A DNA stretch of 43,055 bases from the NCBI GenBank assembly GCA_016791105.1, contig JAEUNM010000034.1, positions 1-43,055 of the forward strand, read 5' to 3'. Below are positions 25,952-33,935 of the stretch, piece by piece. The translations under genes and the position numbers were made by a program. Every line of letters begins with the position of its first letter. Within the stretch, counting starts at the first letter, position 1. Under the pieces are notes generated by a model that was not told where the DNA came from, ran no database searches, and saw only the letters and a program-made list of their open reading frames with translations. Origin of the DNA: Rhodocyclaceae bacterium (GTDB taxonomy: Bacteria > Pseudomonadota > Gammaproteobacteria > Burkholderiales > Rhodocyclaceae).

Positions 25952-27918
25952 GCCGACGCTCCTGCGGGAGCGCCTTCGACATACGGCACCAACAAGGCAT
26001 TGGCGGGCGGAACCGGGTTCACGAAACGCTCGGGCTGCGGCACGATCACGCCACACAGCACGGCCCCGCGCTGGCCGCGCCTAAGCGTCTGCATCTTGTG
26101 GATACTGTTGCCACGGCCAGCGGACAAGGCCCAGCCGGCTTTGCTCAGCGCACCCTGCAGGCGGTTTATCGACTTTCGCTCGGGCTCGTCGGCGGTCTTC
26201 GCGTCGCCCAGCGCACCACAGTCTGCGATGAACGCCACGAACGCGCGTGGGCTCACCAGAAACATGCCTTCGGACACGAAATGCACCAGTCCTTGTGCCT
26301 GGTTATACGCAATCGTGCCGCCAGCCAGGCCCTGCTGCAGCCAACCCATGAAACGCTGCGCCAGAAGCGGAATGTTGTCGGCCACGCACGCGTCGCCAAG
26401 CAGTGGCGCTACGGCTTGCGTCAAGGAAGGGGCCGTACGCGCCGGCGTCAGATGGGCAGTTGCACAGTCTTCGGCATTCAGCAGCCCGTCGTCCTCGTCC
26501 GGCGGCACCGATGCCTGTGGCGTGGATTCAACGCGTGCGCCGGCAGTCCCCGCGCACTCACGGATCGGCGTCACGGATGCAGGTTCGACTTGCGTTGTTC
26601 CGGCTGTGTGATCGGCGCAAGAGGCGCTAGCCGCCTGCGTATCGCCGCATTCGAGCGGCGCAACTGCCGCTGCGAGCTGACCTGCAACCACCCCGTTAAG
26701 CGGCACCACCCCACCCAGCATTGCGGCAGGATATTGCGCAGGCGTTTCGAACAGCTTGGCGAGCGGAAAGCGCAGGCAGGTCAATTCGTGGGCGTAATCC
26801 GGCCCGGTAATACGCACCCGCCATACGGCCCGGCCTTCCGGCGTGGCAATGCAGGCGCCGTAATCCTGCCAGCAGTCAAACAATCGATCGTTCTTATCCG
26901 GCCCCGGCATGCCGGCCGGAGCGGTTTCAGTGCGTGCAAGGTAGGCGCGAAGTTCGTCCGCGACGCGGCCTGCTACAAACCACATGTCTTCACCATGCAC
27001 CCAGGCGCATGCGCCCGAGCGGTTGAGTGGAAGCAGGCCTTCCGCAAGCATGCGGCGCAGCCCTGCCATCAGCCGTTCGATGAGGGGTACATTGCGCGCG
27101 CTGGCAAAGCGCACGCGCGAGCCGGATTGAAGATTTTCCCGGACCGACGCCCGGTCCCCGGCCTGGATCAGATCAGCCAGGACACCGCGGCCATCGCCCT
27201 GCAGCAGTGCAGACAAGTCCTGCAATTGCGCCGGCGCGCCCGCCACCCACGCCAGGGTTGAATCCGGCACGAAGCGCTGCAGCAACGCCAAGGCCAGAGT
27301 CCGGTGCTCGGCATACTGCCGGCTGGCGCAGAATTCGACGCGGTACTCGAACGCTCCGAGCGCCGGCAGGGAACCCGCCAGAGGCGACCATGGCGCGGCT
27401 TCTGCGTCCGTGCCGGGCCACCACATCACGCGCAAGTCCGTGAGGGGCTTCGCGACATCGTGCAGCAGCGCCCCAGCCAATACGCACCACGTAAACACAT
27501 GCTGCAGACGTGCCTGGTCCTCGGCCATGGCGCCCTGTACCAGGGAGGAGCGGCGCGCCCGCAGCGCGTAGGCAGCCGTCTCGATGGCATGCAGTAGTAA
27601 TCCGCCGGGCTCGGCGTGGTGGTGAGATTCGGATGCCGGCAGCCGCTGGACGAATTCGGCATAGCGCTCGATCAGCGGCAAATAATGGCGCTCACACACC
27701 TCGGCCGACACACGCAATTCGAGTTTGATCGCATCGACCCGCTCTGCATGCGGCTGCAGCAGGGAAGCCGCGTCCTGCACGAGCAGCCGGTCCGGCGCGC
27801 GCGTGCGCTTGACGGAGGATATCGGGGGTGCTGCGCCGGGCCGAGTTCGGCGTGGCAATGCGGCAACTGCGCCCGCCGTGCAGGCAATGCCCGACAATAT
27901 CAATAGCTCACCCAGCAC
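25948..27918 (-). CDS. traI: MobH-family relaxase (TraI_2 domain)
   Basis: Relaxase that nicks oriT and pilots the strand. The 656-aa protein has an N-terminal hydrophobic stretch, a TraI_2 domain with ESHHHAEPGGLLLH (97-110) and the HD motif LLHDVAKPL (151-159), and a C-terminal TraI_2_C region (about 520-630). These features define MobH relaxases, which use an HD-type metal site in place of an HUH tyrosine fold. The stretch between about 440 and 510 is low-complexity and probably a linker. The start is GTG 27918, overlapping the upstream gene by 11 nt with GAGGG ahead; its stop overlaps traD. The candidate oriT lies just beyond the upstream gene. Confidence 0.92.
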   Translation of the reverse strand: MLGELLILSGIACTAGAVAALPRRTRPGAAPPISSVKRTRAPDRLLVQDAASLLQPHAERVDAIKLELRVSAEVCERHYLPLIERYAEFVQRLPASESHHHAEPGGLLLHAIETAAYALRARRSSLVQGAMAEDQARLQHVFTWCVLAGALLHDVAKPLTDLRVMWWPGTDAEAAPWSPLAGSLPALGAFEYRVEFCASRQYAEHRTLALALLQRFVPDSTLAWVAGAPAQLQDLSALLQGDGRGVLADLIQAGDRASVRENLQSGSRVRFASARNVPLIERLMAGLRRMLAEGLLPLNRSGACAWVHGEDMWFVAGRVADELRAYLARTETAPAGMPGPDKNDRLFDCWQDYGACIATPEGRAVWRVRITGPDYAHELTCLRFPLAKLFETPAQYPAAMLGGVVPLNGVVAGQLAAAVAPLECGDTQAASASCADHTAGTTQVEPASVTPIRECAGTAGARVESTPQASVPPDEDDGLLNAEDCATAHLTPARTAPSLTQAVAPLLGDACVADNIPLLAQRFMGWLQQGLAGGTIAYNQAQGLVHFVSEGMFLVSPRAFVAFIADCGALGDAKTADEPERKSINRLQGALSKAGWALSAGRGNSIHKMQTLRRGQRGAVLCGVIVPQPERFVNPVPPANALLVPYVEGAPAGASA

Positions 27919-28345
27919 CCTGGATTTCCCTCACGTCCTTCGCCTGTTGCAAGAGCCAGGCACGCAGTACGTCGAGCGAAGGAAAAGGGCCGCCGGCATC
28001 CTGCCAGACCATGACATCGCCGCCGTACTCGAAAGGCGTAACACCGGCCAGGAATTCGTCCAGCGACTGCACCATGACATTCCAGCGTTTGCCGCCACGC
28101 GCCACCGACCAGGACAACAAGGGCGCGGACAGCAGCAAACGCACGAAGCACTCGTCGGTCACCGGCCGGGTCAGCAGTTTCGTCCGCGCGATGAGCCAGT
28201 CGATGCCGTCATCCGCGAAATCGCTTTCGCACCAGGCATCGATACCAAGAAAGCGATTCAATACTTCGGCCACCGGCGCTTGCCAGTGCTCCAGGCCCGC
28301 GGCGTCCATGACCTGCCACAGAAACTCGTCGTCATCGGCGCGCAT
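27908..28345 (-). CDS. Unknown 145-aa protein, first gene of the relaxase operon
   Basis: I do not recognise the family. The protein is 145 aa, acidic, Trp-rich (WQVMDAAGLEHW, WQDAGGPF), soluble, with no signal peptide or membrane helix. GGAGCG precedes ATG 28345. It overlaps the relaxase start by 11 nt, so it is translationally coupled to traI and probably belongs to DNA processing, for example a relaxosome accessory protein. That role is inferred from position only. A copy of the 17-bp element shared with the divergent operon lies 52 bp upstream. Confidence 0.75.
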   Translation of the reverse strand: MRADDDEFLWQVMDAAGLEHWQAPVAEVLNRFLGIDAWCESDFADDGIDWLIARTKLLTRPVTDECFVRLLLSAPLLSWSVARGGKRWNVMVQSLDEFLAGVTPFEYGGDVMVWQDAGGPFPSLDVLRAWLLQQAKDVREIQGAG

Positions 28346-28396
28346 GTCGCTCCTTTCACTCGACCCGGGCAGCCTACACCGCAGTCAGGTTGCCGT

Positions 28397-28413
28397 GGGC
28401 GATAAACCGGCAC
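28397..28413 (-). promoter_or_regulatory. Shared 17-bp element, copy upstream of the relaxase operon
   Basis: Read on the minus strand it is GTGCCGGTTTATCGCCC, ending 52 bp before ATG 28345. It matches the copy at 28773-28789 at 16 of 17 positions and in the same orientation relative to the gene it precedes. Similarity continues beyond it (CCAC, then AACCTG) with a 3-nt gap. Most likely a regulator-binding or promoter element common to both operons. Confidence 0.6.
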
Positions 28414-28772
28414 ATACGTGAGAGCCGTTTTTCGCAACACGCAGAAGCGCTTTTCTGCTAAAAAGAAAGGTTTCGCGCCGCCCCACGCCCCTTTTCGTTT
28501 TGTAAGCCTTTGACCCTTAAGGCTTTTTCATTTACCCCTTAGTTCGTTTTTTCCTGTCCGGACCGGGTTTCAGGGCCGGACAGGCCGTTTCGGATAGCCC
28601 CCTTACCTTTCCGCTCCGTTCCCGGCCCGTTTCACGCGCCGCCGTTTTTGCCCGCTTGGCGGCGCCAAATCATTGATTCCGCGTCATCTTCCGACTTTCC
28701 GATCGGCGGCAAAAAACCTTCCATTCTCGCCGCCAGTCAGGGTGACGTCAACTTTTTGCGTGCACACGCGCC

Positions 28773-28789
28773 GTGCCGGTTTATCGGCC
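28773..28789 (+). promoter_or_regulatory. Shared 17-bp element, copy upstream of the secretion operon
   Basis: GTGCCGGTTTATCGGCC on the plus strand, followed by ACAACCTG, 123 bp before ATG 28913. It is the partner of the minus-strand copy at 28397-28413. A TTGCGT at 28756-28761 upstream might be part of a promoter, but no good -10 is obvious. Confidence 0.6.
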
Positions 28790-28912
28790 ACAACCTGGCG
28801 GGAATTTCTTACTCTTCGGCACGTGGCGACGGGATTCCGCAAACCTTTCCGACGCCCGGTTTGAGTGTTTGGCCGGCCCGGCGACGGGCTGGCATTTTTA
28901 ACCCGTGACGCC

Positions 28913-29446
28913 ATGCATACTGTCTTGTGCAAGCCATTAGCAGTCGGATTGGTACTGATCGCCGCGAGCAAGGTCGCCGCACATCCCTGCGATGGTGCAG
29001 CCGCCGCGGCGCAGTCTCGCCCGTCTTCCGGCACCCCTTGCTGGGCGGCGGCAGCCAAGCGCTATGGTGTACCAGAAAATCTATTGCGCGCCATCGCGCA
29101 TGTCGAAAGCCGTTTTACCGCACACGCGGTGCGCGCCCCGTATGCGGCCGGCAATCGCGACGGCAGTTGTGACTTCGGCATGCTGCAGATCAACTCGGCG
29201 TGGCTGCCCACGCTTGCGCGCGCCGGAATCAGTCGCGACGACCTGTTTGATAGTTGTACCAATATCCAGGTCGGTGCGTGGATCCTGTCCGGACTTATCC
29301 GCCACCACGGCATGACCTGGGAAGCCGTTGGCGCCTACAACGCCGGCTGCGCGCGGCTCACGGCCGAGCGCTGTTCCAGCCTGCGCGCCCGCTATGCCTG
29401 GCGCGTACATGACGCACTTGCCACCCTGCGCAGGGAGCATCCATGA
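28913..29446 (+). CDS. ltgX: Lytic transglycosylase of the conjugation system
   Basis: Opens the peptidoglycan for assembly of the secretion apparatus. The 177-aa exported protein has a signal peptide (MHTVLCKPLAVGLVLIAASKVAAHP), a SLT domain with catalytic Glu65 in AHVESRF, the SCDFGMLQIN motif and GAYNAGC. The symbol is by analogy with the gonococcal island, where a transglycosylase gene also precedes traA. ATG 28913 is chosen because it starts the signal peptide; the frame is open 16 codons upstream. Its stop overlaps the next start as ATGA. First gene of the plus-strand transfer operon. Confidence 0.88.
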   Translation: MHTVLCKPLAVGLVLIAASKVAAHPCDGAAAAAQSRPSSGTPCWAAAAKRYGVPENLLRAIAHVESRFTAHAVRAPYAAGNRDGSCDFGMLQINSAWLPTLARAGISRDDLFDSCTNIQVGAWILSGLIRHHGMTWEAVGAYNAGCARLTAERCSSLRARYAWRVHDALATLRREHP

Positions 29447-29709
29447 CTCACGACACACACGTGCCCGGCTATGCGCCGGTTCTTTGCCATGTCACCACCA
29501 AGCAGGAAATTCAGCGCCTGGGCAAAGCGCTCCCGGACTCTGGCTTCACCTGTGAGCGCCGCGTCGTGCAGGCCTTGCTCATGCTTGGCCTGGAACAAGT
29601 CCGGCAGCCAGACCAGCGCCAGCGCCTGATCGCGCTTTTGCCGCAACTCGCCGCGCAGGATCTGCAACTTATCGTCAAACACAGCCCCTCCCCCCAAGAG
29701 GCCACCTAG
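29443..29709 (+). CDS. Small unknown protein in the transfer operon
   Basis: An 88-aa soluble protein that I do not recognise. The C-terminal two thirds are predicted helical (RVVQALLMLGLEQVRQPDQRQRLIALLPQLAAQ), with no signal peptide or membrane segment. It is coupled to the transglycosylase gene by ATGA and followed by traA after 41 nt. Its place before the pilin gene suggests a regulatory or accessory role, without direct evidence. Confidence 0.7.
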   Translation: MTHDTHVPGYAPVLCHVTTKQEIQRLGKALPDSGFTCERRVVQALLMLGLEQVRQPDQRQRLIALLPQLAAQDLQLIVKHSPSPQEAT

Positions 29710-29750
29710 GACCCAAGACCTTACCCTTTAATCTTCCGGGAGAACAACCC

Positions 29751-30110
29751 ATGCAGTCCATTCATTTCAGATCGCGCGTCGGCCGCGGTCGCCGCAACGC
29801 CACCCGCATGGCGTTGCTGATCGTGTGCGCCGTCGCCCTCCCGATCGAGGCTTACGCGATGGCGACGGGCCTTACCACCATGCCGACCTCGGGACTATTC
29901 ATCGAGCTTTATACGATGGTGCGCGGCATCCTTGGCGGCTTCCTTGGCTTGTCGGCAGCCGCGGTGTGCGGTTCGGTCGGCGTGTGGTCGATGGCAGCCG
30001 GCGGCAAATTCGTGCAGGGACTGTCTTTCCTGGCGCTTGCCGTGGTCACCGGATTCGCGCCGAACCTGCTCGAAAAGCTCTACCTGCTCACGCCGATGGT
30101 CGGCGCTTGA
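29751..30110 (+). CDS. traA: F-type conjugative pilin TraA
   Basis: Major pilus subunit. The 119-aa prepilin has a long basic leader (MQSIHFRSRVGRGRRNATRM) and hydrophobic stretch ending IEAYA at residue 36; cleavage there gives an 83-aa mature pilin. Two membrane helices are evident, around residues 57-79 and 86-106, separated by a short loop GKFVQ. GGGAG precedes ATG 29751. In some systems of this type the pilin is cyclised by an S26 peptidase; one is encoded downstream (37726-38340). Followed by traL. Confidence 0.85.
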   Translation: MQSIHFRSRVGRGRRNATRMALLIVCAVALPIEAYAMATGLTTMPTSGLFIELYTMVRGILGGFLGLSAAAVCGSVGVWSMAAGGKFVQGLSFLALAVVTGFAPNLLEKLYLLTPMVGA

Positions 30111-30184
30111 GTGCCGAATCCCGGTGCGCCGGCGTGTCCCGCCGCACTGGGGTGCCGACCACGCTCAACGGAATCCTGCTGCTC

Positions 30185-30475
30185 ATGACCTACCCTGTGC
30201 ACCGCTTGCCGCATTGCGTCGATGCGCCGCCGCGGATCGCGATATTCGACGCCGACGTCGCAGCAATCGGCCTGTCCGGCATCGTGGTCGCTGTCGTGAT
30301 CAAGGTGTTCTGGGTGCCGGTGCTGTCCGGCCTCCTGTTCGCGGCTTTCTACGGTCGCTTGAAGTCCGGCCAGCATCCGGCATTTCTGCTCGATCTCGCC
30401 TACTGGTACTTCCCCGCCTTCGCGAGCGCCGGCGGGCGCTTGCCACCGGGTGCGCTGCGGGTGTTCGAACAATGA
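30185..30475 (+). CDS. traL: Conjugal transfer protein TraL
   Basis: Small inner-membrane protein of the F-type assembly, counterpart of VirB3. It is 96 aa with a hydrophobic region IGLSGIVVAVVIKVFWVPVLSGLLFAAFYG and the TraL-like ending AYWYFPAFASAGGRLPPGALRVFEQ. ATG 30185 is used; no clear ribosome site is present and an earlier non-ATG start cannot be excluded. Its stop overlaps traE as ATGA. Confidence 0.8.
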   Translation: MTYPVHRLPHCVDAPPRIAIFDADVAAIGLSGIVVAVVIKVFWVPVLSGLLFAAFYGRLKSGQHPAFLLDLAYWYFPAFASAGGRLPPGALRVFEQ

Positions 30476-31080
30476 ATACGCACGAATTGCGACGCGAGAT
30501 ATCCGCGCGCTTCGCCATCCGATCGTCGGTGCTCGTCCTGCTCGTCCTCGCGCTCGCGGGAAATCTTGCGAGCTGGATGTATTTGCTTCTCCAGAAGCGG
30601 GAAACGCGCATCGAGCTGCAGGTGCCGGCGCGCATCTCGCACGGCGGCTGGTTCACCGAAGACCGTGTGTCCACGAGCTTCATGATCGACACCGCCTTCC
30701 AGTTCGTCGAACTGGCGCTCAACGTCAGCGCCTCCACGATCGAAACGCAGACGCAAATCCTGTTGCATTACGCGGCACCCGAATACGAAGGCGCTTTGCT
30801 GCAGGCATTCAAGGCCGCGGAAGAAAAATTGCGCTCGGAACAAGCCTCCACCGTGTTCTGGCCGGCACGATATGCCATCGACCCGGGCAATCAGAACCGC
30901 GTAGCGATATTCGGCACGCTCGCCACCTATGTCGCGGACAAGCGCGTGTCGGAAAACCCGAAGGTGTACCGCCTGACGATGCGCTGGTCGCACTGGCGCG
31001 CAGCCGTCAGCGAATTCGTCGAGGCCGATGGAAATGACCCATTTGGCGCGGCGTCCGCCAGCGCAGGAGTCACGCGATGA
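30472..31080 (+). CDS. traE: Conjugal transfer protein TraE
   Basis: VirB5/VirB8-like protein of F-type systems involved in pilus assembly. The 202-aa protein has one N-terminal membrane anchor (SVLVLLVLALAGNLASWMYLLL, about residues 19-40) and a periplasmic domain with STSFMIDTAFQFVELALNVS and YRLTMRWSHWRAAVSEF. It overlaps traL and traK by 4 nt on each side, which fixes both start and frame. Confidence 0.87.
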   Translation: MNTHELRREISARFAIRSSVLVLLVLALAGNLASWMYLLLQKRETRIELQVPARISHGGWFTEDRVSTSFMIDTAFQFVELALNVSASTIETQTQILLHYAAPEYEGALLQAFKAAEEKLRSEQASTVFWPARYAIDPGNQNRVAIFGTLATYVADKRVSENPKVYRLTMRWSHWRAAVSEFVEADGNDPFGAASASAGVTR

Positions 31081-31784
31081 AGCGCAGCCTCGTCACGATC
31101 TGGTGCGCCGCGCTGTGGCTGGGGATGGCACCTGCGCACGCCACGCAAAATCTCGATGCCGACGACGCGGCCCCGATCGGGGTTAACGTGCCGCGCACGG
31201 AAATCAGCCGGATCACGTTCGCAGAAGGGCGTATCAAAGGCTATCGCACGCTGGCGGCCGATCTGGAAATCAAGGCCGCGACGGGTGACGAATTGCTGGT
31301 CCTGCCGCGCGTCGCGAAGCCGATCACTCTGTTCATCGTGTCCGCTGCCAGCGGCCGCACCTATCAATTGCTGCTTACGCCGGGCGACTCGGCCATCGCG
31401 GAAAACATCGTCCTGCGCGAGCCGGCCAGCGCGCTGAATAAGGCGGCGGCGGTGACCGGCGATACCGCCGAGCCGCTGCAGGCACGCGTACTGCGCCTGA
31501 TCAAAGCGCTGGCCGTCCGGGAGCCGATCGCCGGCGCCGACATATCGCACAAAGCGACGGAATTTGCGCTGTGGCGCGAGGCTCGCTTCGTCCGCCTGGC
31601 GCTCTACACGCTGACCGACCTACAGGGCGAGGTGTTTGAACTGACGAACACCTCGCCCGAACAGATGGTGATGGCCGAAGCGGAGTTCTACGCCGAGGAT
31701 GTCATTGCCGTCGCCGTGGGGCGCCATGTGCTGCCGCCGAATGCCAGGACGCTGGTCTACGTCGTGCGGCGCCGCGCGATCTGA
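31077..31784 (+). CDS. traK: Conjugal transfer protein TraK (secretin-like)
   Basis: Periplasmic/outer-membrane part of the core complex, counterpart of VirB9. The 235-aa protein carries a signal peptide MKRSLVTIWCAALWLGMAPAHA. Mature sequence has LVLPRVAKPITLFIVSAASGRTYQLLL and the C-terminal VAVGRHVLPPNARTLVYVV. The start overlaps traE (ATGA). It should contact TraB and TraV, encoded just downstream. Confidence 0.87.
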   Translation: MKRSLVTIWCAALWLGMAPAHATQNLDADDAAPIGVNVPRTEISRITFAEGRIKGYRTLAADLEIKAATGDELLVLPRVAKPITLFIVSAASGRTYQLLLTPGDSAIAENIVLREPASALNKAAAVTGDTAEPLQARVLRLIKALAVREPIAGADISHKATEFALWREARFVRLALYTLTDLQGEVFELTNTSPEQMVMAEAEFYAEDVIAVAVGRHVLPPNARTLVYVVRRRAI

Positions 31785-31799
31785 CACGCTGGCGCGACC

Positions 31800-33149
31800 A
31801 TGACGACCACTCGTCCCACCTCCCCGGCCGCGAAGCGTATCCGCCGCCGCCAGTTACTCGTGCTGGGCCTGCTTCTCGCCGGAATCGGCGCACTCGCGGC
31901 CGGAGTGCGGTTCTTGTCGCAGGAAAATGCCGGCCCCGCCACACGCGGCCAGGCAGCCCCGGTCAACGTCGTCGCGTCGCCAGCCGTCAGCGTGGACCCG
32001 GCCAAAGGATGGCGCGCTGCCGAGGGCGGCCGTCTGGACAAGCTCGCGCAAGACATGGCCGATCTGCGGATGCGCCTGGAGCAGCGCGACCGCGATGAGG
32101 ATCTGCGGCGCGAAGCGCGCGACCGTGAAGCCGCCAAGGAGAAAGAGGCGCGGGACAAAGCGCCGCCACCTGGCCGCCAGGAGGAAAAAACCAGTGGCGG
32201 AAAGGCCATGCCACCCTTGCCACCTCCACCCGAGCCAGGCCGCACGTCGCTATTCCCGCCGGGCGTACCCGGCAACACAGGCCTGCCGGGTTCCGGCGCA
32301 CCGCAAGGCATCCTTGCCGTCGATTTCGACGCAGCCACCTCTTCGGCCAGCGATTCCGCCAGAGGCACTCCGGCTGGCCCGAGCGCCGCAACCGCCAAAG
32401 GTACGACCGCCAGACTGCTCGCGGTGGACGATGCGGGCGCGCCGCCGGACCCGGGCCTGACGATGCCTTTGCCACCGGCAGCCACTGACGCCGCGCCGTT
32501 TCCGGCCGGATATCTGCCGACCAGCAGTTTCGTCGCTGCCGAGAACCTGAACGGCGTCCTGGCACCCACCAGCGGCGCGGCGCAGGCGAGCCCCGCACCG
32601 ATGGTATTTCGTCTGACCAATCACGCGCAGTTACCCAATCTGACACGCGCGCCGGTCAAGGACTGTTTCGTGCAAGGGGCCGCCCACGGCGAACTTGGCG
32701 CCGAAATCGTACATGTCCGCCTGCTCCGTCTTAGTTGCGTGCTGTCGTCAGGCCGGTCGGTCGATATGCCGGTGTATGGCTATGTGGTGGGCGAAAACGG
32801 CGTCGAAGGCCTATCCGGCCGGGTGGTGACGAAACAGGGGCAAGCCCTCGCCAATGCCCTGCTGGCGGGCGTCGCCAGCGGGGTCGGTCGCGGCCTGGCG
32901 CAGTCAGCGACCACCACGGCAAATTCGGCGGTCGGCTCGGTACAGCAAACCAAGGATGGCCAGCAATTGCAGTACGGCATCGCACAGGGTGTTGGAACAG
33001 CGCTGGACCGCCTCTCGAAGTATTACCTCGACCTTGCCGACCAAATGCACCCCGTAATCGAAATTCTTGCCTTGCGGCACGTCACCCTCGTGTTCGCAAA
33101 AGGGTTCGACAACACGGGCGCCACCAGCGCATCGAGCAGGAGCAGATAG
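31800..33149 (+). CDS. traB: Conjugal transfer protein TraB (VirB10-like)
   Basis: Spans the periplasm and links inner and outer membrane parts of the channel. The 449-aa protein has a membrane anchor at about 18-36, then a charged coiled-coil region (about 75-125, LDKLAQDMADLRMRLEQRD and following), a Pro-rich stretch near 130-160, and the C-terminal TrbI/VirB10 domain (about 260-440: VKDCFVQGAAHGELGAEIVHVRL, GYVVGENGVEGLSGRVVTK, VIEILALRHVTLVFAKG). It starts 15 nt after traK and ends with TAG directly abutting the dsbC ATG. Confidence 0.9.
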   Translation: MTTTRPTSPAAKRIRRRQLLVLGLLLAGIGALAAGVRFLSQENAGPATRGQAAPVNVVASPAVSVDPAKGWRAAEGGRLDKLAQDMADLRMRLEQRDRDEDLRREARDREAAKEKEARDKAPPPGRQEEKTSGGKAMPPLPPPPEPGRTSLFPPGVPGNTGLPGSGAPQGILAVDFDAATSSASDSARGTPAGPSAATAKGTTARLLAVDDAGAPPDPGLTMPLPPAATDAAPFPAGYLPTSSFVAAENLNGVLAPTSGAAQASPAPMVFRLTNHAQLPNLTRAPVKDCFVQGAAHGELGAEIVHVRLLRLSCVLSSGRSVDMPVYGYVVGENGVEGLSGRVVTKQGQALANALLAGVASGVGRGLAQSATTTANSAVGSVQQTKDGQQLQYGIAQGVGTALDRLSKYYLDLADQMHPVIEILALRHVTLVFAKGFDNTGATSASSRSR

Positions 33150-33935
33150 ATGGATCAACTCACGCCGAAAGGCACGCGCCGTTGCGCCGCCGCTCTGATG
33201 CTGGCCGGACTGGCCGGCGCATGCGGCCACGCGACCGCCGCACCGAACGGTGAAACACCCGAGGCCACCCGGCTGCGGGCCTTGTACCCGAATACCCGAT
33301 TCACGCGGATCGAGGCATCCCCCATACCGGGAATGTCGCAAGTCCTCATGGGCAACACCGTCGCATACGTTGATCCAAGCGGACGCTATTTCCTGGTTGG
33401 TCATCTGCTCGACATGCAGACACTGCAGGACTTGACTGCACCGGTCCTGGCGAAGCTCGGAAGTGCGGACGCCGCGACATGGCCGCTGGACGACGCCATC
33501 GTGATCCGGCGCGGCAAGGGCACGCGCAGATTGGCGGTGTTTTCCGATCCGGACTGCCCGTACTGTCGCAGCCTGGACACCCTGTTCGAGCAGTTGGACG
33601 ACGTCACGGTGTATGTGTTTCTGCTGCCGCTGGACGGGTTGCATCCTGGCGCCAGCGCCAAAGCGCGCGCGATCTGGTGCGCGCCCGACCGGGCCGCCGC
33701 CTGGCGCGCCGTGGTACGCGGCGCGACCGTGCCTGCGTCGCCAGACTGTGCGGATCCGCTTACGCGCAATCGGGCGTTCGCCGACCGGCTGGGCATACAC
33801 GCCACGCCCACCACGTTCGGCACCGATGGTGTCCGGCTCGACGGCACCCCAGGACTGGAACGCCTCTCGGTGTTCCTCGAACAGCACGGCCGCCCCGCCG
33901 ACGAAAAAGGAGGCCTGAATGCACGCCGCGACTGA
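33150..33935 (+). CDS. dsbC: DsbC-like thiol:disulfide interchange protein
   Basis: Periplasmic disulfide isomerase serving the Cys-rich transfer proteins. The 261-aa precursor has a signal peptide ending near GHATA (residue 30), an N-terminal dimerisation region with MSQVLMGNTVAYVDPSGRYFLVG, and a thioredoxin domain with active site CPYC (136-139) and cis-Pro in GIHATPTTF. It sits between traB and traV, as in the gonococcal island. AGGAGCAGATAG precedes the start. Probable substrates are TraU, TrbC and the two TraN-like proteins encoded downstream, all rich in cysteine. Confidence 0.9.
   Translation: MDQLTPKGTRRCAAALMLAGLAGACGHATAAPNGETPEATRLRALYPNTRFTRIEASPIPGMSQVLMGNTVAYVDPSGRYFLVGHLLDMQTLQDLTAPVLAKLGSADAATWPLDDAIVIRRGKGTRRLAVFSDPDCPYCRSLDTLFEQLDDVTVYVFLLPLDGLHPGASAKARAIWCAPDRAAAWRAVVRGATVPASPDCADPLTRNRAFADRLGIHATPTTFGTDGVRLDGTPGLERLSVFLEQHGRPADEKGGLNARRD

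Larger units (their letters stand above)
28346..28912. other. Divergent control region and candidate origin of transfer
   Basis: A 567-bp non-coding gap between the relaxase operon and the secretion operon, with A/T-rich runs unlike its surroundings. Inverted repeats: GCAGAA/TTCTGC (28441-28446, 28453-28458), AAGCCTT/AAGGCTT followed by a T-run (28504-28510, 28519-28525), CCTGTCCGG/CCGGACAGG with a 14-nt spacer (28553-28561, 28576-28584) and GCGCCGCC/GGCGGCGC with a 14-nt spacer (28636-28643, 28658-28665). Its place beside a MobH relaxase gene makes it the best oriT candidate in the window. The nick site cannot be read from sequence. Apparent ORFs here show no coding character. Confidence 0.5.

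Noticed and set aside
24809..27261. Long plus-strand ORFs opposite traD and traI
   Set aside because: Shadows of the relaxase and coupling protein genes.
28648..28908. 86-codon ORF in the divergent control region
   Set aside because: Covers one copy of the shared element and an inverted repeat; no domain or ribosome site.
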